This document shows, in pieces, positions 1 to 7,697 of a stretch of 64,000 nt of DNA. Below the pieces are notes generated by a model, which worked only from the letters and a program-made list of their open reading frames with translations, was not told where the DNA came from and made no database searches. Origin of the DNA: Polaromonas sp. (GTDB lineage Bacteria > Pseudomonadota > Gammaproteobacteria > Burkholderiales > Burkholderiaceae_C). Position numbers and translations under genes: made by a program. The DNA lies in the NCBI RefSeq assembly GCF_029945895.1, contig NZ_JAQSDL010000084.1, positions 102,000 to 165,999 on the forward strand, given 5' to 3'. Every line of letters begins with the position of its first letter. Within the stretch, counting starts at the first letter, position 1.

Positions 1-835
1 GGCTGCCGCGCGGCCGTTCGCCGTCGTCACCCTGCCCTCGCAGCAGGAGACCATCATCCTGGCGATGGACGTGTCGGGAAGCATGCGCGCCACCGACGTG
101 TTGCCGAACCGCCTGGTGGCCTCGCAAAACGCCGCCAAGGCCTTCCTGGCCGACCTGCCGCGCAGCGTGCGGGTGGGCATTGTCGCGTTTGCAGGCACCG
201 CCTCGGTGGTGCAGTCGCCCACCCTGAGCCGGGAAGACCTGGTCACGGCCATCGACAAGTTCCAGCTGCAGCGCGCCACCGCCATTGGCAACGCCATCGT
301 CGTCTCGCTGGCCGAATTGTTTCCGGATGCCGGTATTGACCTGGCGTCGCTGACCTACGGCCGCAACCGCAACAGCGGCATCGCGATTGACCAGGCGCCG
401 AAAGAGCAAAAAAAGGAGTTCACACCCGTGGCCCCCGGCTCCTACACCTCGGCCGCCATCATCCTGCTGACCGACGGCCAGCGCACCACGGGGGTGGACT
501 CGATGGAGGCTGCCAAGATGGCGGCCGACCGCGGTGTACGCATCTACACCGTGGGCGTCGGCACCGTCGACGGTGAGACCATCGGTTTTGAAGGCTGGTC
601 CATGCGCGTCCGGCTCGACGAGGAAACCCTCAAGGCGATTGCCAACAAGACACAGGCTGAATACTTCTATGCCGGCACCGCGGCGGATCTGAAAAAAGTC
701 TACGAGACCTTGAGCTCGCGCCTGACCGTGGAGAAAAAGGAAACCGAAATCTCCGGCTTGCTGGCGCTGGTGGCGTCGGTGCTGGCGCTGCTGTCGGCGG
801 GCTTGTCGCTGCTTTGGTTCAACCGGATTCTTTGA
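1..835 (+). CDS. VWA domain membrane protein, 5' end outside window (BatA-like)
   Basis: The frame is open from base 2, so the gene begins before the window. A von Willebrand factor A domain is clear: the metal-ion-dependent adhesion site DVSGSM lies just inside the window and the later strand LLTDGQ carries the second acidic residue. The protein ends with a hydrophobic segment (about 25 residues, LLALVASVLALLSAGLSLLW) and a short NRIL tail, which predicts membrane anchoring with the VWA domain outside the cytoplasm. This matches BatA/Ca-activated-chloride-channel-like proteins, usually encoded with a MoxR ATPase and other Bat proteins that would lie upstream. Substrate and partners cannot be told from this fragment. 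Confidence 0.85.
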   Translation, partial: AAARPFAVVTLPSQQETIILAMDVSGSMRATDVLPNRLVASQNAAKAFLADLPRSVRVGIVAFAGTASVVQSPTLSREDLVTAIDKFQLQRATAIGNAIVVSLAELFPDAGIDLASLTYGRNRNSGIAIDQAPKEQKKEFTPVAPGSYTSAAIILLTDGQRTTGVDSMEAAKMAADRGVRIYTVGVGTVDGETIGFEGWSMRVRLDEETLKAIANKTQAEYFYAGTAADLKKVYETLSSRLTVEKKETEISGLLALVASVLALLSAGLSLLWFNRIL

Positions 836-1004
836 GCCTGCTGCTCCCCGGCATCACGCTGCGTCCATGCTTCGCCCAGGACAGTAGGCGCAACTCCCCA
901 CTCCCAACCCCCCGCCCTTCCCTCGCCCCGCTGGGCGATGGCGGGGAGCCTCATTTGGCTGCGGGTGCTGCGCTCGCGTGCAAACATGACGGTCTGTTGA
1001 GTCC

Positions 1005-1031
1005 GACATGACGCGCTTCGCGCGTCATGTC
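1005..1031. repeat. Perfect 12-bp inverted repeat with 3-nt loop
   Basis: GACATGACGCGC and its exact reverse complement are separated by TTC. The hairpin would be very stable in RNA or single-stranded DNA. No T-run follows on either strand, so it is not a canonical intrinsic terminator. It may still end or stabilise transcripts from the two convergent genes. Confidence 0.75.
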
Positions 1032-1079
1032 TCCCCGCCTCCGCATCCGTTCTCGCATTTGTTCCTCCACCCGTCGGGC

Positions 1080-1300
1080 TGGGCCGAGGAGCGCAGCCGA
1101 AAGCGGATCAGGGCGAGCGATTGTCTGAGCCGAAGGCGAGTTCGAGCTCGACCCCGCTTTCGGTGAGCACCGGAGGTTGCCCCGGAGCGCAGCGCAGGGG
1201 ACCCAGACCATCGGGTCGCCTTTTTCTTTGCTTACTTTCTTTTTGGCGACGCAAAAAGAAAGCAAGTTGCCACCGGGCAACCCCCGGCTTGCAGGCAAAC
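1080..1300. repeat. Long intergenic repeat of the GGGTCGCC...GGCGACGC type
   Basis: This GC-rich stretch contains an imperfect inverted repeat, CTTACTTTCTTTTTG at 1231-1245 and CAAAAAGAAAGCAAG at 1252-1266, with one G/T-type mismatch and a 6-nt loop GCGACG. Sequence of this kind, often mis-annotated as small Arg-rich proteins, is as far as I recall dispersed between convergent genes in Comamonadaceae and other proteobacteria. Its boundaries are estimates. No second copy occurs in this window. Confidence 0.5.
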
Positions 1301-1380
1301 TGCAGCGCTTCAAAAAAATGAGTAGTGGGCAAACATGGATACCGGCTCAAGTCCAGGTTGGCAAGGCACAGAAAACATTC

Positions 1381-1430
1381 GCTATAAATTCAATAGCTAT
1401 CTGCACACGTTCAATAAGGGCTACAACCCC
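1381..1430 (+). repeat. Family 2 interspersed repeat
   Basis: The copy reads GCTATAAATTCAATAGCTAT followed by a short spacer and AATAAGGGCTACAACC. It shares the AT-rich palindromic head and the AAGGGCT tail with ten other copies in the window. It lies between convergent genes. Confidence 0.65.
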
Positions 1431-1476
1431 AAATCACTTGAAAAACCACGTTTCTTCCACCGCAGACGGCAAGCAC

Positions 1477-2700
1477 CTACTGCACATGGCATTCCCGCCG
1501 CAACAGCGCCACCGCGTCATTGAGCGCGTGAATCGCATCGCTTTGCAGCGTGGGCTGCGCCTCTTCCACGAAGTCTTCCCACAAACTGGCGTAAGCGTCC
1601 TGATGTTGCGCCGGGGCGTGGTCGAGCAGGTATTGGTGGGCCAGCGCAGGATGGAAACCTGATTTCCAGATCTTGCGCACCAGGGTCGCAGCACTTTTTT
1701 CGGTCAACATGGTTTTGGGGGGCGCGCCGGCGGCCACGCACAGCAGCAGGGTCAGCAGCGAGCCATCGTCGCTGTTGCCGCCGGTGACCTTGTTCCATGC
1801 CGCAGACGCCTGGCGGTCGTGGTGGTCGACTTCATGGAGGGCGTCTTCCACCCAGAAATAACGGCCCATGAAAGCAGGGCTGCGGTCGAACAAGGCGCGC
1901 GCCGGCAGGGCCGCATCGAGAATTTTGGGCGCGTCGGCCAGCACCGACTGCCGCACCGCTTCCACCGCCGGCCGCAGATGCATGGGCAATTTTTTCGGAA
2001 CAACGACCGGTAGCGCCGCCGGCACCACGGCGAACTTCTTGCGCAGGGCGGTGATCATTTTTTCAAACGCGACCCAGTCCGGCATCTCGGTGCGGCCAGC
2101 CGCCAGCACCAGCAAGGCGCTGCGTATCACCGCTTCGGCATCCTTGCCCGCCTCTTCGAGTTCGTCCGCGTCCATGCCCAACTCGCCGGCGAGCCAGAGC
2201 GCCGCGTCCACCACCTGCGCCACCTGGCTGCGTCTGGCGAGTTCGCCCTGGTAGTCGGCCAGATCGCGCAGCGACCACTTGGCCAGCAGCGGAATGTGCT
2301 CGTCGCGAAAACCACCGCGCTCGCTCATGCCAAAGTGGCTGTTCTGCGGCATGGCGATCAGGGCCTTGAGCATGTCCGAGCCACCCTTGGAGCGCGACAG
2401 CAGCGAAAAATCGCGCAGCGACTCGGCTGCCTGCTGCACATCGCCGTCGCAGCTGGCTTCGAGGTACAGGCTGACCAGGTTCACCATGCGGTCGCGGGCT
2501 TTTTCAAGCTCCGGGCGCAAAAACTCGTTGCCGAAATAACGCGCGATCTGCACCATGCCCTTGGGGCCCTCGATCCGCATGGCCCCGATTTTTTCCGGAC
2601 CGATGATGCCGTGCAACACACCGTGCTGCAGCGCCTTTTCGAAAAAAGGGCGCGCGTCGTAGAGCGAGACGGCGGTCGGCGAAGGCATGGGCGTGTGCAA
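1477..2700 (-). CDS. Conserved hypothetical protein, last gene of J-domain cassette
   Basis: The 407-residue protein has no motif I recognise. It looks soluble and mainly alpha-helical, with no signal peptide and no membrane segment; a charged stretch HEVDHHDRQ lies in the C-terminal third. The start codon lies 2 nt beyond the stop of the preceding gene, so the two are almost certainly co-translated. Another Met at residue 5 is possible as start. Its place downstream of a J-domain protein and two other unknown proteins suggests a shared complex or substrate, but this is inference. A function cannot be assigned. Confidence 0.8.
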   Translation of the reverse strand: MHTPMPSPTAVSLYDARPFFEKALQHGVLHGIIGPEKIGAMRIEGPKGMVQIARYFGNEFLRPELEKARDRMVNLVSLYLEASCDGDVQQAAESLRDFSLLSRSKGGSDMLKALIAMPQNSHFGMSERGGFRDEHIPLLAKWSLRDLADYQGELARRSQVAQVVDAALWLAGELGMDADELEEAGKDAEAVIRSALLVLAAGRTEMPDWVAFEKMITALRKKFAVVPAALPVVVPKKLPMHLRPAVEAVRQSVLADAPKILDAALPARALFDRSPAFMGRYFWVEDALHEVDHHDRQASAAWNKVTGGNSDDGSLLTLLLCVAAGAPPKTMLTEKSAATLVRKIWKSGFHPALAHQYLLDHAPAQHQDAYASLWEDFVEEAQPTLQSDAIHALNDAVALLRRECHVQ

Positions 2701-2702
2701 GG

Positions 2703-3485
2703 TCAGATCGCCGATTCCTCGTCGGACTCGCGCGCTGTCGGCGTTGCCTTGCCACGGTCGGTGTCGCCGGTCTCGACCTTGCCATCGTCCTCGGTGTCTT
2801 CCTCGTCGTCCTCTTCCTCCGAAGCCGTGGCCTGATGCGCACTGACCTTGGCGCGCAGCACCATCAGCATTTCGATGAACAGGTCGGGCAATTGGTAACG
2901 CAGGATCCAGGCGAGTTCCATCCAGTCCTTGTCGGCGATTTCATCCTGCTGCACGCGCGGCTTCTCGTAAGCCGAAGCCAGCAGGGCGGACTGCGACAAC
3001 ATCTTGCCGTACTCGTCAGCCGGCTCGAAGCTGCCGCTGCGCGCGAAACCCTCGACACGGCTCCACTGATCCGAAAAATAGTCGGCGAGAGCCTCGGCGC
3101 CGCCGTCGAGGTCACCGATGGCCGTGAGGAATTCCACCGGGTCCGCATCCTCCCGGAAGATCACCGCGTTGACCATGCCGCGCAGGTGTGTGCGGGTCAG
3201 GTCCTTGTAGAGTTTTTCGATCACCACGGCGCGCGCGAACTGCGCCGGTGATACCAGCAGGCTGACCACCGACTCCTTCGAGTTGTCGTATTCGCGGATC
3301 ACGGCCAGCACATCCTTGGGCGGCAACTGCTCCAGCACCACCATCAGCGCGGCATCGCCTTCGGCATCGGCCAGTTCCACCAGCGCCGACTCGGCACCCA
3401 CGATGTCGCCGGCCGCAATCAGGCTTTGGGTTTTTGCTATCAGGGCAAGATGCTGGGTCATCAGGGTTTCACTTTCGGGTTCCAA
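2703..3485 (-). CDS. Hypothetical acidic-tailed protein of J-domain cassette
   Basis: This 260-residue protein has no recognised domain. The first 210 residues appear helical (segments such as LIAAGDIVGAESALVELADA resemble helical-repeat packing). The tail is low-complexity and strongly acidic (SEEEDDEEDTEDDG), followed by charged disordered sequence. The first ATG is used here; a second at residue 9 (MTQHLALIAK) is an equally good N-terminus and would widen the gap to the upstream gene to about 33 nt. It is followed almost immediately by the 407-residue gene. A cytoplasmic, partner-binding role is plausible from the acidic tail, without direct evidence. Confidence 0.75.
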   Translation of the reverse strand: MEPESETLMTQHLALIAKTQSLIAAGDIVGAESALVELADAEGDAALMVVLEQLPPKDVLAVIREYDNSKESVVSLLVSPAQFARAVVIEKLYKDLTRTHLRGMVNAVIFREDADPVEFLTAIGDLDGGAEALADYFSDQWSRVEGFARSGSFEPADEYGKMLSQSALLASAYEKPRVQQDEIADKDWMELAWILRYQLPDLFIEMLMVLRAKVSAHQATASEEEDDEEDTEDDGKVETGDTDRGKATPTARESDEESAI

Positions 3486-3494
3486 TTGCTTGCA

Positions 3495-4067
3495 TCAGTC
3501 TTTGGCGTCAAAGCCCTGCTGGACCAGCCAGTCGGCGCCCGCCTCCTGGCGTGTCCGGGCGTCGCTGCCCTGACCGCCCTCGCCATCGTCCTCAAAAATC
3601 ACCAGGTCCTGGTCGTCGTCCCGGTCGCTGTCTTGGTCTTCATCCTGGTCTTCGTCGCTGACGATGATCGCGCTGGCCACCGGCAGACCGGCCATGTACT
3701 CCAGACCGGCCGTCACCGCCAAAAACCTCTCCCCACCCGGCGACCGCAGCACGATCTCGGCCAGTTCCCGTGCCCAGGGCGCCAGCGCCAGGCTGCCAGC
3801 CAGGCTGCTCCAGGGCGGAAACACATCCTCGTCATGCGTGAGCAGGTGCTCCATGGCGGCTTTCCCGGTGAAGTCAAAACCCTGGTGAAAAACGACGGCC
3901 ACCATTTCCGGGCTGATATCCATCATCTGCACCAGAAAGGCCATCTCCTGGCGTTTGCCGGCCAGGCGCTGCTGCAGCACGTCGCGCCCTTCGGAGTCGA
4001 AGCGCAGGTCCTCCATCTCGGACTGGTAGGCCGAGCGCAACTCAAGGAAGTAGGGGGAGATGCTCAT
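3495..4067 (-). CDS. Hypothetical protein with Asp/Glu/Gln-rich tail, J-domain cassette
   Basis: This 190-residue protein has a compact N-terminal part (about 130 residues) and a run of Asp/Glu/Gln (DEDQDEDQDSDRDDDQD) near residue 145. The end, DWLVQQGFDAKD, looks like a short amphipathic segment. There is no signal peptide or membrane helix. It starts 13 nt after the J-domain gene and ends 9 nt before the next, so it lies in the same operon. The acidic low-complexity tail parallels that of its downstream neighbour, although the folded parts do not look alike by eye. Function unknown. Confidence 0.75.
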   Translation of the reverse strand: MSISPYFLELRSAYQSEMEDLRFDSEGRDVLQQRLAGKRQEMAFLVQMMDISPEMVAVVFHQGFDFTGKAAMEHLLTHDEDVFPPWSSLAGSLALAPWARELAEIVLRSPGGERFLAVTAGLEYMAGLPVASAIIVSDEDQDEDQDSDRDDDQDLVIFEDDGEGGQGSDARTRQEAGADWLVQQGFDAKD

Positions 4068-4080
4068 GCAGCCGGGGTTT

Positions 4081-4371
4081 TCATGGTTCAGTTCCTTGGG
4101 TCAGCGGGTCGAAATAGTTTTGCCAGATGTCAGTCGCGGTGGCCAGCGGGCTGTCCAGCAGGTTGCGGCGGCGGTTGTCGTCGTAAGCCTGGCGTTTTTC
4201 AGTGTCCGACAGCACTTCGTACGCTTCCTGCACCGCCCGAAAACGCGCCGGCGCCTGCGGATCAGCATTTTTGTCGGGGTGCCAGAACGAAGCCTTCTGG
4301 CGAAAGGCCTTCTTGACGTCGGCCAGCCTGGCAGCGCTGTCCAGCCCGAGGGCGGTGTAGTGATCGGTCAT
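4081..4371 (-). CDS. J-domain (DnaJ-like) co-chaperone, 96 residues
   Basis: The protein is essentially a single J domain: DHYTALGLD opens helix I, the HPD tripeptide is at residues 31-33 and RAVQEAYEVLSDTEKRQAYD closes helices III-IV. There is no Gly/Phe region, zinc-finger or substrate-binding domain. It would stimulate the ATPase of an Hsp70 (DnaK or a paralogue) and recruit it to a target held by other proteins. The frame stays open further upstream, but MTDHYTALG is the normal J-domain N-terminus. It heads a four-gene minus-strand cassette with three unknown proteins, which are the natural candidates for client or adaptor. The 200 bp upstream should hold the promoter. Confidence 0.88.
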   Translation of the reverse strand: MTDHYTALGLDSAARLADVKKAFRQKASFWHPDKNADPQAPARFRAVQEAYEVLSDTEKRQAYDDNRRRNLLDSPLATATDIWQNYFDPLTQGTEP

Positions 4372-4572
4372 GCGCAGGTGAGGTTGTGCTGGACCGAAGG
4401 CAAGGCGCTGCCACGGCATGTTGAAGGGCTCACCGGCAGGGAAAAGCACAGGCGCGGGCGACGGGGAGACCCAGGATTATGCACGCCCGGCCCTTTTCAG
4501 GGCGGGAGGCCGTTGAATGCCCTTGCGCCCGACCGGCCGGGCCGGGTTAAGCGCTCAAGACGGCCCGGGGCC

Positions 4573-5265
4573 TCAAGCCCACGCCGACAAGCGCCCCGAC
4601 ACCAGCCTGAAACGCCGGCCACAGCGCGCCGCCAGCGTTTCGTCATGAGTCACCATCACAAAGGCCGTGCCGTGCTCGCGGGCGAGTTGCAGCATCAGTT
4701 CGAACACGCCGTCGGCGGTGCTCCGGTCCAGGTTGCCGGTGGGTTCGTCGGCCAGCACACAGGCTGGCCGTGTGACCAGCGCACGCGCAATCGCCACACG
4801 CTGTCGCTCGCCGCCCGACAGTTCAGCCGGGCGGTGGTGAATGCGGTCTTTCAGGCCCACGCTGGCCAGCATCGCGCCGGCGGTTTGCGCCGCCTTCTCG
4901 CGATCCTCACGCCGTATCCACAGCGGCATGGCCACATTGTCGAGCGCGCTGAACTCCGGCAGCAGGTGGTGGAACTGGTACACAAAGCCCAGATGCCGGT
5001 TGCGCAACTCGCCCTGTTCGGCCGGCGACAGCGCAGACATCTGTTGCCCCTTGAGCTCGACGCTCCCGCTGGTGGGTGCATCCAGTCCGCCCATCAGGTG
5101 CAGCAAGGTGCTTTTGCCGGAGCCGGAGGCGCCGACGATGGCCAGGGTTTCACCGGCAAAGACCTGCAGGTCCACACCGTGCAGCACGGTCAGGTCGATC
5201 GGGCCTTCGTGGAAGCGTTTGGTCAGGCCCTGGGCCTTGAGCACGACCTCATTCATAGGAGACAC
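4573..5265 (-). CDS. lolD: Lipoprotein-releasing ABC transporter, ATP-binding subunit LolD
   Basis: LolD powers release of outer-membrane lipoproteins from the inner membrane to LolA. The 230-residue protein has a complete ABC ATPase: Walker A GASGSGKS at residues 45-52, signature LSGGE at 149-153, and Walker B CVLADE at 169-174 followed by the MacB/LolD-type PTGNLD. It begins 12 nt after the permease gene, forming a lolC-lolD operon. Only one permease gene is present, so it could work as a homodimer (LolF-like arrangement) or with a LolE elsewhere. Assignment rests on sequence type and the permease partner; MacB-like ATPases are the main alternative. Confidence 0.92.
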   Translation of the reverse strand: MSPMNEVVLKAQGLTKRFHEGPIDLTVLHGVDLQVFAGETLAIVGASGSGKSTLLHLMGGLDAPTSGSVELKGQQMSALSPAEQGELRNRHLGFVYQFHHLLPEFSALDNVAMPLWIRREDREKAAQTAGAMLASVGLKDRIHHRPAELSGGERQRVAIARALVTRPACVLADEPTGNLDRSTADGVFELMLQLAREHGTAFVMVTHDETLAARCGRRFRLVSGRLSAWA

Positions 5266-5277
5266 CCAAAAAATCTT

Positions 5278-6531
5278 TTATTCATATCTGAGAGCCTCTG
5301 CGGGGTTCACGCGGCTGGCGCGCCAGCTCGGATAAATGGTGGCCAGGAAAGCCAGCACCAGTGCAATCACGACGATGGGCATGATGTCGGCGTACTGCGG
5401 TTCACTGGGCATGCGGCTGATCAGGTAGATGTCTTTAGGTAAAAAGCTGGCGTTGAGCAGGCGCTCCAGCGCGGGCACGATCACGTCGATGTTGAGCGCA
5501 ATGCCCAGCCCCAGCAGCAGGCCGGACAAGGTGCCGATCACGCCAACCATCGCGCCCTGCACCATGAAAATGCCCATGATGCTTTTGGGGCTGGCGCCCA
5601 GGGTGCGCAGGATGGCGATGTCGGCGCGTTTGTCGGTGACCGTCATCACCAGGGTGCTGACCAGGTTGAAAGCGGCAACGGCCACGATCAGGGTCAGGAT
5701 GATGAACATCATGCGTTTTTCAAGCTGCACGGCGGCAAACCAGGTCTTGTTCTGCCGCGTCCAGTCGCGGATCAGCAAATCACCGCTGAGGCTGCGCGAC
5801 AACTCGGCCGCCACTTCGCGCGCCTGGTGCAGGTCCTTGAGCTTGACGCGGATGCCGGTCGGGCCTTCAAGGCGGAAAATCCTGGCGGCGTCGTCCTGGT
5901 GCAACATCACCAGCGCCGAGTCGTATTCGAAGTGGCCCGAGTCGAAGGTGCCGACCACGGTCATCTGCTTGAGGCGCGGCACCACACCCGCCGGCGTGAC
6001 CTGGCCACTGGGGGCAATCAGCGTCACCTGGTCACCCTCACGCACCCCCAGCGAACGTGCGAGTTCGCCGCCCAGCACCACGCCGAACTGGCCGGGCACG
6101 AGCCTGGCCAGCGTGCTGACCGAGGCGGCAGCGAGGTCGGTCACCTGGCCCTCCAGCGCCGGATCGATGCCGCGCACCAGCGTGCCCTTCATGTCTTCGC
6201 CACGCGCCAGCAGGGCCTGTGCGGAAATAAACGTCGCAGCACCCACCACCTGCCGGTTGGCCTTGATTTCGGACAGTGTTTTCTGCGGGTCCGGCAGCGC
6301 CGCGCCATTGGGTGCAAACACCTCGATGTGCGAGATCACGCCCAGCATGCGGTCGCGCACTTCCTTCTGGAAGCCGTTCATCACGCTGAGCACAATGATC
6401 AGCGCAGCTACTCCGAGCGCGATGCCCAGCATGGAAACGCCCGAGATGAAGGAAATAAACCCGTTGCGCCGCGTGGCGCGGCCGGCGCGGGTGTAGCGCC
6501 AGCCCAGAATCAGTTCATAGGGGATTTGCAT
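5278..6531 (-). CDS. lolC: Lipoprotein-releasing system permease LolC/LolE
   Basis: This inner-membrane subunit of the Lol exporter has 417 residues, the usual length. It starts with the family-typical YELILGWRYTRAGR, followed by a first membrane helix near residues 25-48, a long periplasmic domain (about 50-265), and three membrane helices in the C-terminal FtsX domain (about 270-410), ending in SRVNPAEALRYE. The last motif is characteristic of LolC/E. It is followed directly by lolD. LolC, LolE and LolF cannot be separated by eye; the symbol follows common annotation. Confidence 0.92.
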   Translation of the reverse strand: MQIPYELILGWRYTRAGRATRRNGFISFISGVSMLGIALGVAALIIVLSVMNGFQKEVRDRMLGVISHIEVFAPNGAALPDPQKTLSEIKANRQVVGAATFISAQALLARGEDMKGTLVRGIDPALEGQVTDLAAASVSTLARLVPGQFGVVLGGELARSLGVREGDQVTLIAPSGQVTPAGVVPRLKQMTVVGTFDSGHFEYDSALVMLHQDDAARIFRLEGPTGIRVKLKDLHQAREVAAELSRSLSGDLLIRDWTRQNKTWFAAVQLEKRMMFIILTLIVAVAAFNLVSTLVMTVTDKRADIAILRTLGASPKSIMGIFMVQGAMVGVIGTLSGLLLGLGIALNIDVIVPALERLLNASFLPKDIYLISRMPSEPQYADIMPIVVIALVLAFLATIYPSWRASRVNPAEALRYE

Positions 6532-6623
6532 GGGACGATTGTGGCATCAGCCGGGGACCTTCCACATAACTCCCGCCCTGCACGGGTTATGCAGAGGGGC
6601 CTTGCATCCCGGACAATAGGGGC

Positions 6624-7688
6624 ATGCCCGACTCCCTCCCCCCGCCCTCACACCATGGGGTGTTGCCTTTTGCCGCCTGCGCTTCTGACGACTGGCTGCC
6701 TGCCGTCCAGGCCATGCCAACCGGTGCTTTTCGCAACTTTGGCAAGTTGCTGCAGGGCATGCAGCCGGTCCACACCGACAGCGGCGATGTGCGCTCGCTG
6801 TCGCCGCCGCACGAGCGGGTGCTGGCCCGGGCGCTGGGCCTGCCCGCGTCCGACGGCCTGATCCCCTGGGCCGCCTGGCAGCACCTGCAGGCCGGCGGCA
6901 CGCCCCCGGACCGGGCCTGGGCGGTCATCACGCCTTGCCATTGGGCCATGGGCCGCGAACACGCCACCATGACCGACCCGGCCGCGCTGGACCTGGCGGA
7001 GGGCGAGTCGCGCACGCTGCTGGCGGCCATGCAGCCCTACTTCGAGACCTACGGCATCACGCTGCACTATGCGGACCCGACACGCTGGCTCGCCGAAGGC
7101 GAGCTGTTTCGCCACCTGCCCAGTGCCTCGCTGGACCGCGTGCTGGGCCGCAATGTGGACCCCTGGCTGCCCGGCGCTGGAAGCGTGGGGGCCCGTTTCG
7201 GCGCCGGGCCGCCCCAAGCCGAAACAGCCCCCTCGGGGGGCAGCGTATTCCACGAAGCGAAAACCGTGGGGGCCAAAGCAATGCGTTTGCTGCAGAACGA
7301 AATGCAGATGCTGCTTTACACCCATGCGGTCAACGACGCGCGTGCGGCCAAAAGGCAGCTGACCGTCAACTCCTTCTGGATCAGCGGCAGCGGCGCCCTG
7401 CCTGATACCTTCCATGCCAAAGTGCAGTCGGCCACCACGCTCTCGCGCAGCCTGGCCCACGCCGCATTCAGCGACGACTGGGCCGCTTACGCACAAGCCT
7501 GGATGGCGCTTGATGCCGGCGAAGGCGCGCGGCTGCTCGCCCTGCAGCAAGGCGGCGCGACGGTCCGGCTGAGCCTGTGCGGTGAACGTCATGCCATCAC
7601 CTTCGAAACCGCAAAAACCGGAATCTTCTCCAGAATGAAACGTCTTTTTGGCCAGCAGTCCTTGTCTGCTCTGCTCGAGCAGCTATGA
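6624..7688 (+). CDS. Conserved protein upstream of recJ, with repeat-derived insert
   Basis: The 354-residue protein resembles the uncharacterised family (sometimes labelled phosphoglycerate-mutase-related) encoded next to recJ in betaproteobacteria; I recall this only weakly and see no catalytic motif. Conserved-looking segments are GAFRNFGKLLQ, HWAMGREHATM, and NSFWISGSG near residue 250. Residues 186-217 are encoded by a family 1 palindromic element (GPPQAETAPSGGSV...TVGAK), bounded by a 9-bp direct repeat GTGGGGGCC spaced 81 bp, so its presence keeps the frame. The last 15 residues come from a family 2 repeat. Its stop overlaps the recJ start (ATGA), so the two are translationally coupled. 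Confidence 0.75.
   Translation: MPDSLPPPSHHGVLPFAACASDDWLPAVQAMPTGAFRNFGKLLQGMQPVHTDSGDVRSLSPPHERVLARALGLPASDGLIPWAAWQHLQAGGTPPDRAWAVITPCHWAMGREHATMTDPAALDLAEGESRTLLAAMQPYFETYGITLHYADPTRWLAEGELFRHLPSASLDRVLGRNVDPWLPGAGSVGARFGAGPPQAETAPSGGSVFHEAKTVGAKAMRLLQNEMQMLLYTHAVNDARAAKRQLTVNSFWISGSGALPDTFHAKVQSATTLSRSLAHAAFSDDWAAYAQAWMALDAGEGARLLALQQGGATVRLSLCGERHAITFETAKTGIFSRMKRLFGQQSLSALLEQL
7181..7274 (+). repeat. Family 1 palindromic element inside a coding sequence
   Basis: The copy begins and ends with GTGGGGGCC (7185-7193 and 7266-7274, 81 bp apart) and contains GGGCCGCCCC, the core CCCCCTCGGGGGGCAGCG and CGAAGCGAAAACC. The same order of blocks is seen in the copies at 14025, 22092, 27814 and 31064. 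The 81-bp spacing equals 27 codons, which explains why the host frame survives. Confidence 0.75.
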
Positions 7689-7697
7689 AAATAATAG
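7641..7697 (-). repeat. Family 2 repeat spanning the gene junction at recJ
   Basis: Read on the minus strand, the copy runs CTATTATTTTCATAGCTGCT, GACAAGGACTGCTGGCCAAA. It supplies the last codons and stop of the upstream gene and the ATG and first four codons of recJ. The match to the family tail GGGCTGGAGGCC is imperfect but aligned. Confidence 0.6.

Larger units (their letters stand above)
836..1476. other. Gene-free, repeat-filled gap
   Basis: No credible gene is seen here. Small open frames on both strands are rich in Arg/Pro/Ser and lack homologous-looking motifs. The stretch holds a perfect 12-bp hairpin, a long GC-rich repeat with an A/T-rich inverted repeat, and a family 2 interspersed repeat, each listed separately. 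It separates the VWA gene (plus strand) from the last gene of a minus-strand cassette, so it is a convergent 3'-3' region. Confidence 0.7.

Noticed and set aside
951..1350. Small Arg/Ser-rich frames in the gap after the VWA gene
   Set aside because: They translate a dispersed DNA repeat and have no own ribosome binding site.
6624..7688. Pseudogene call for the recJ-upstream gene because of the inserted repeat
   Set aside because: The frame is intact on both sides of the insert and the stop/start overlap with recJ is preserved.
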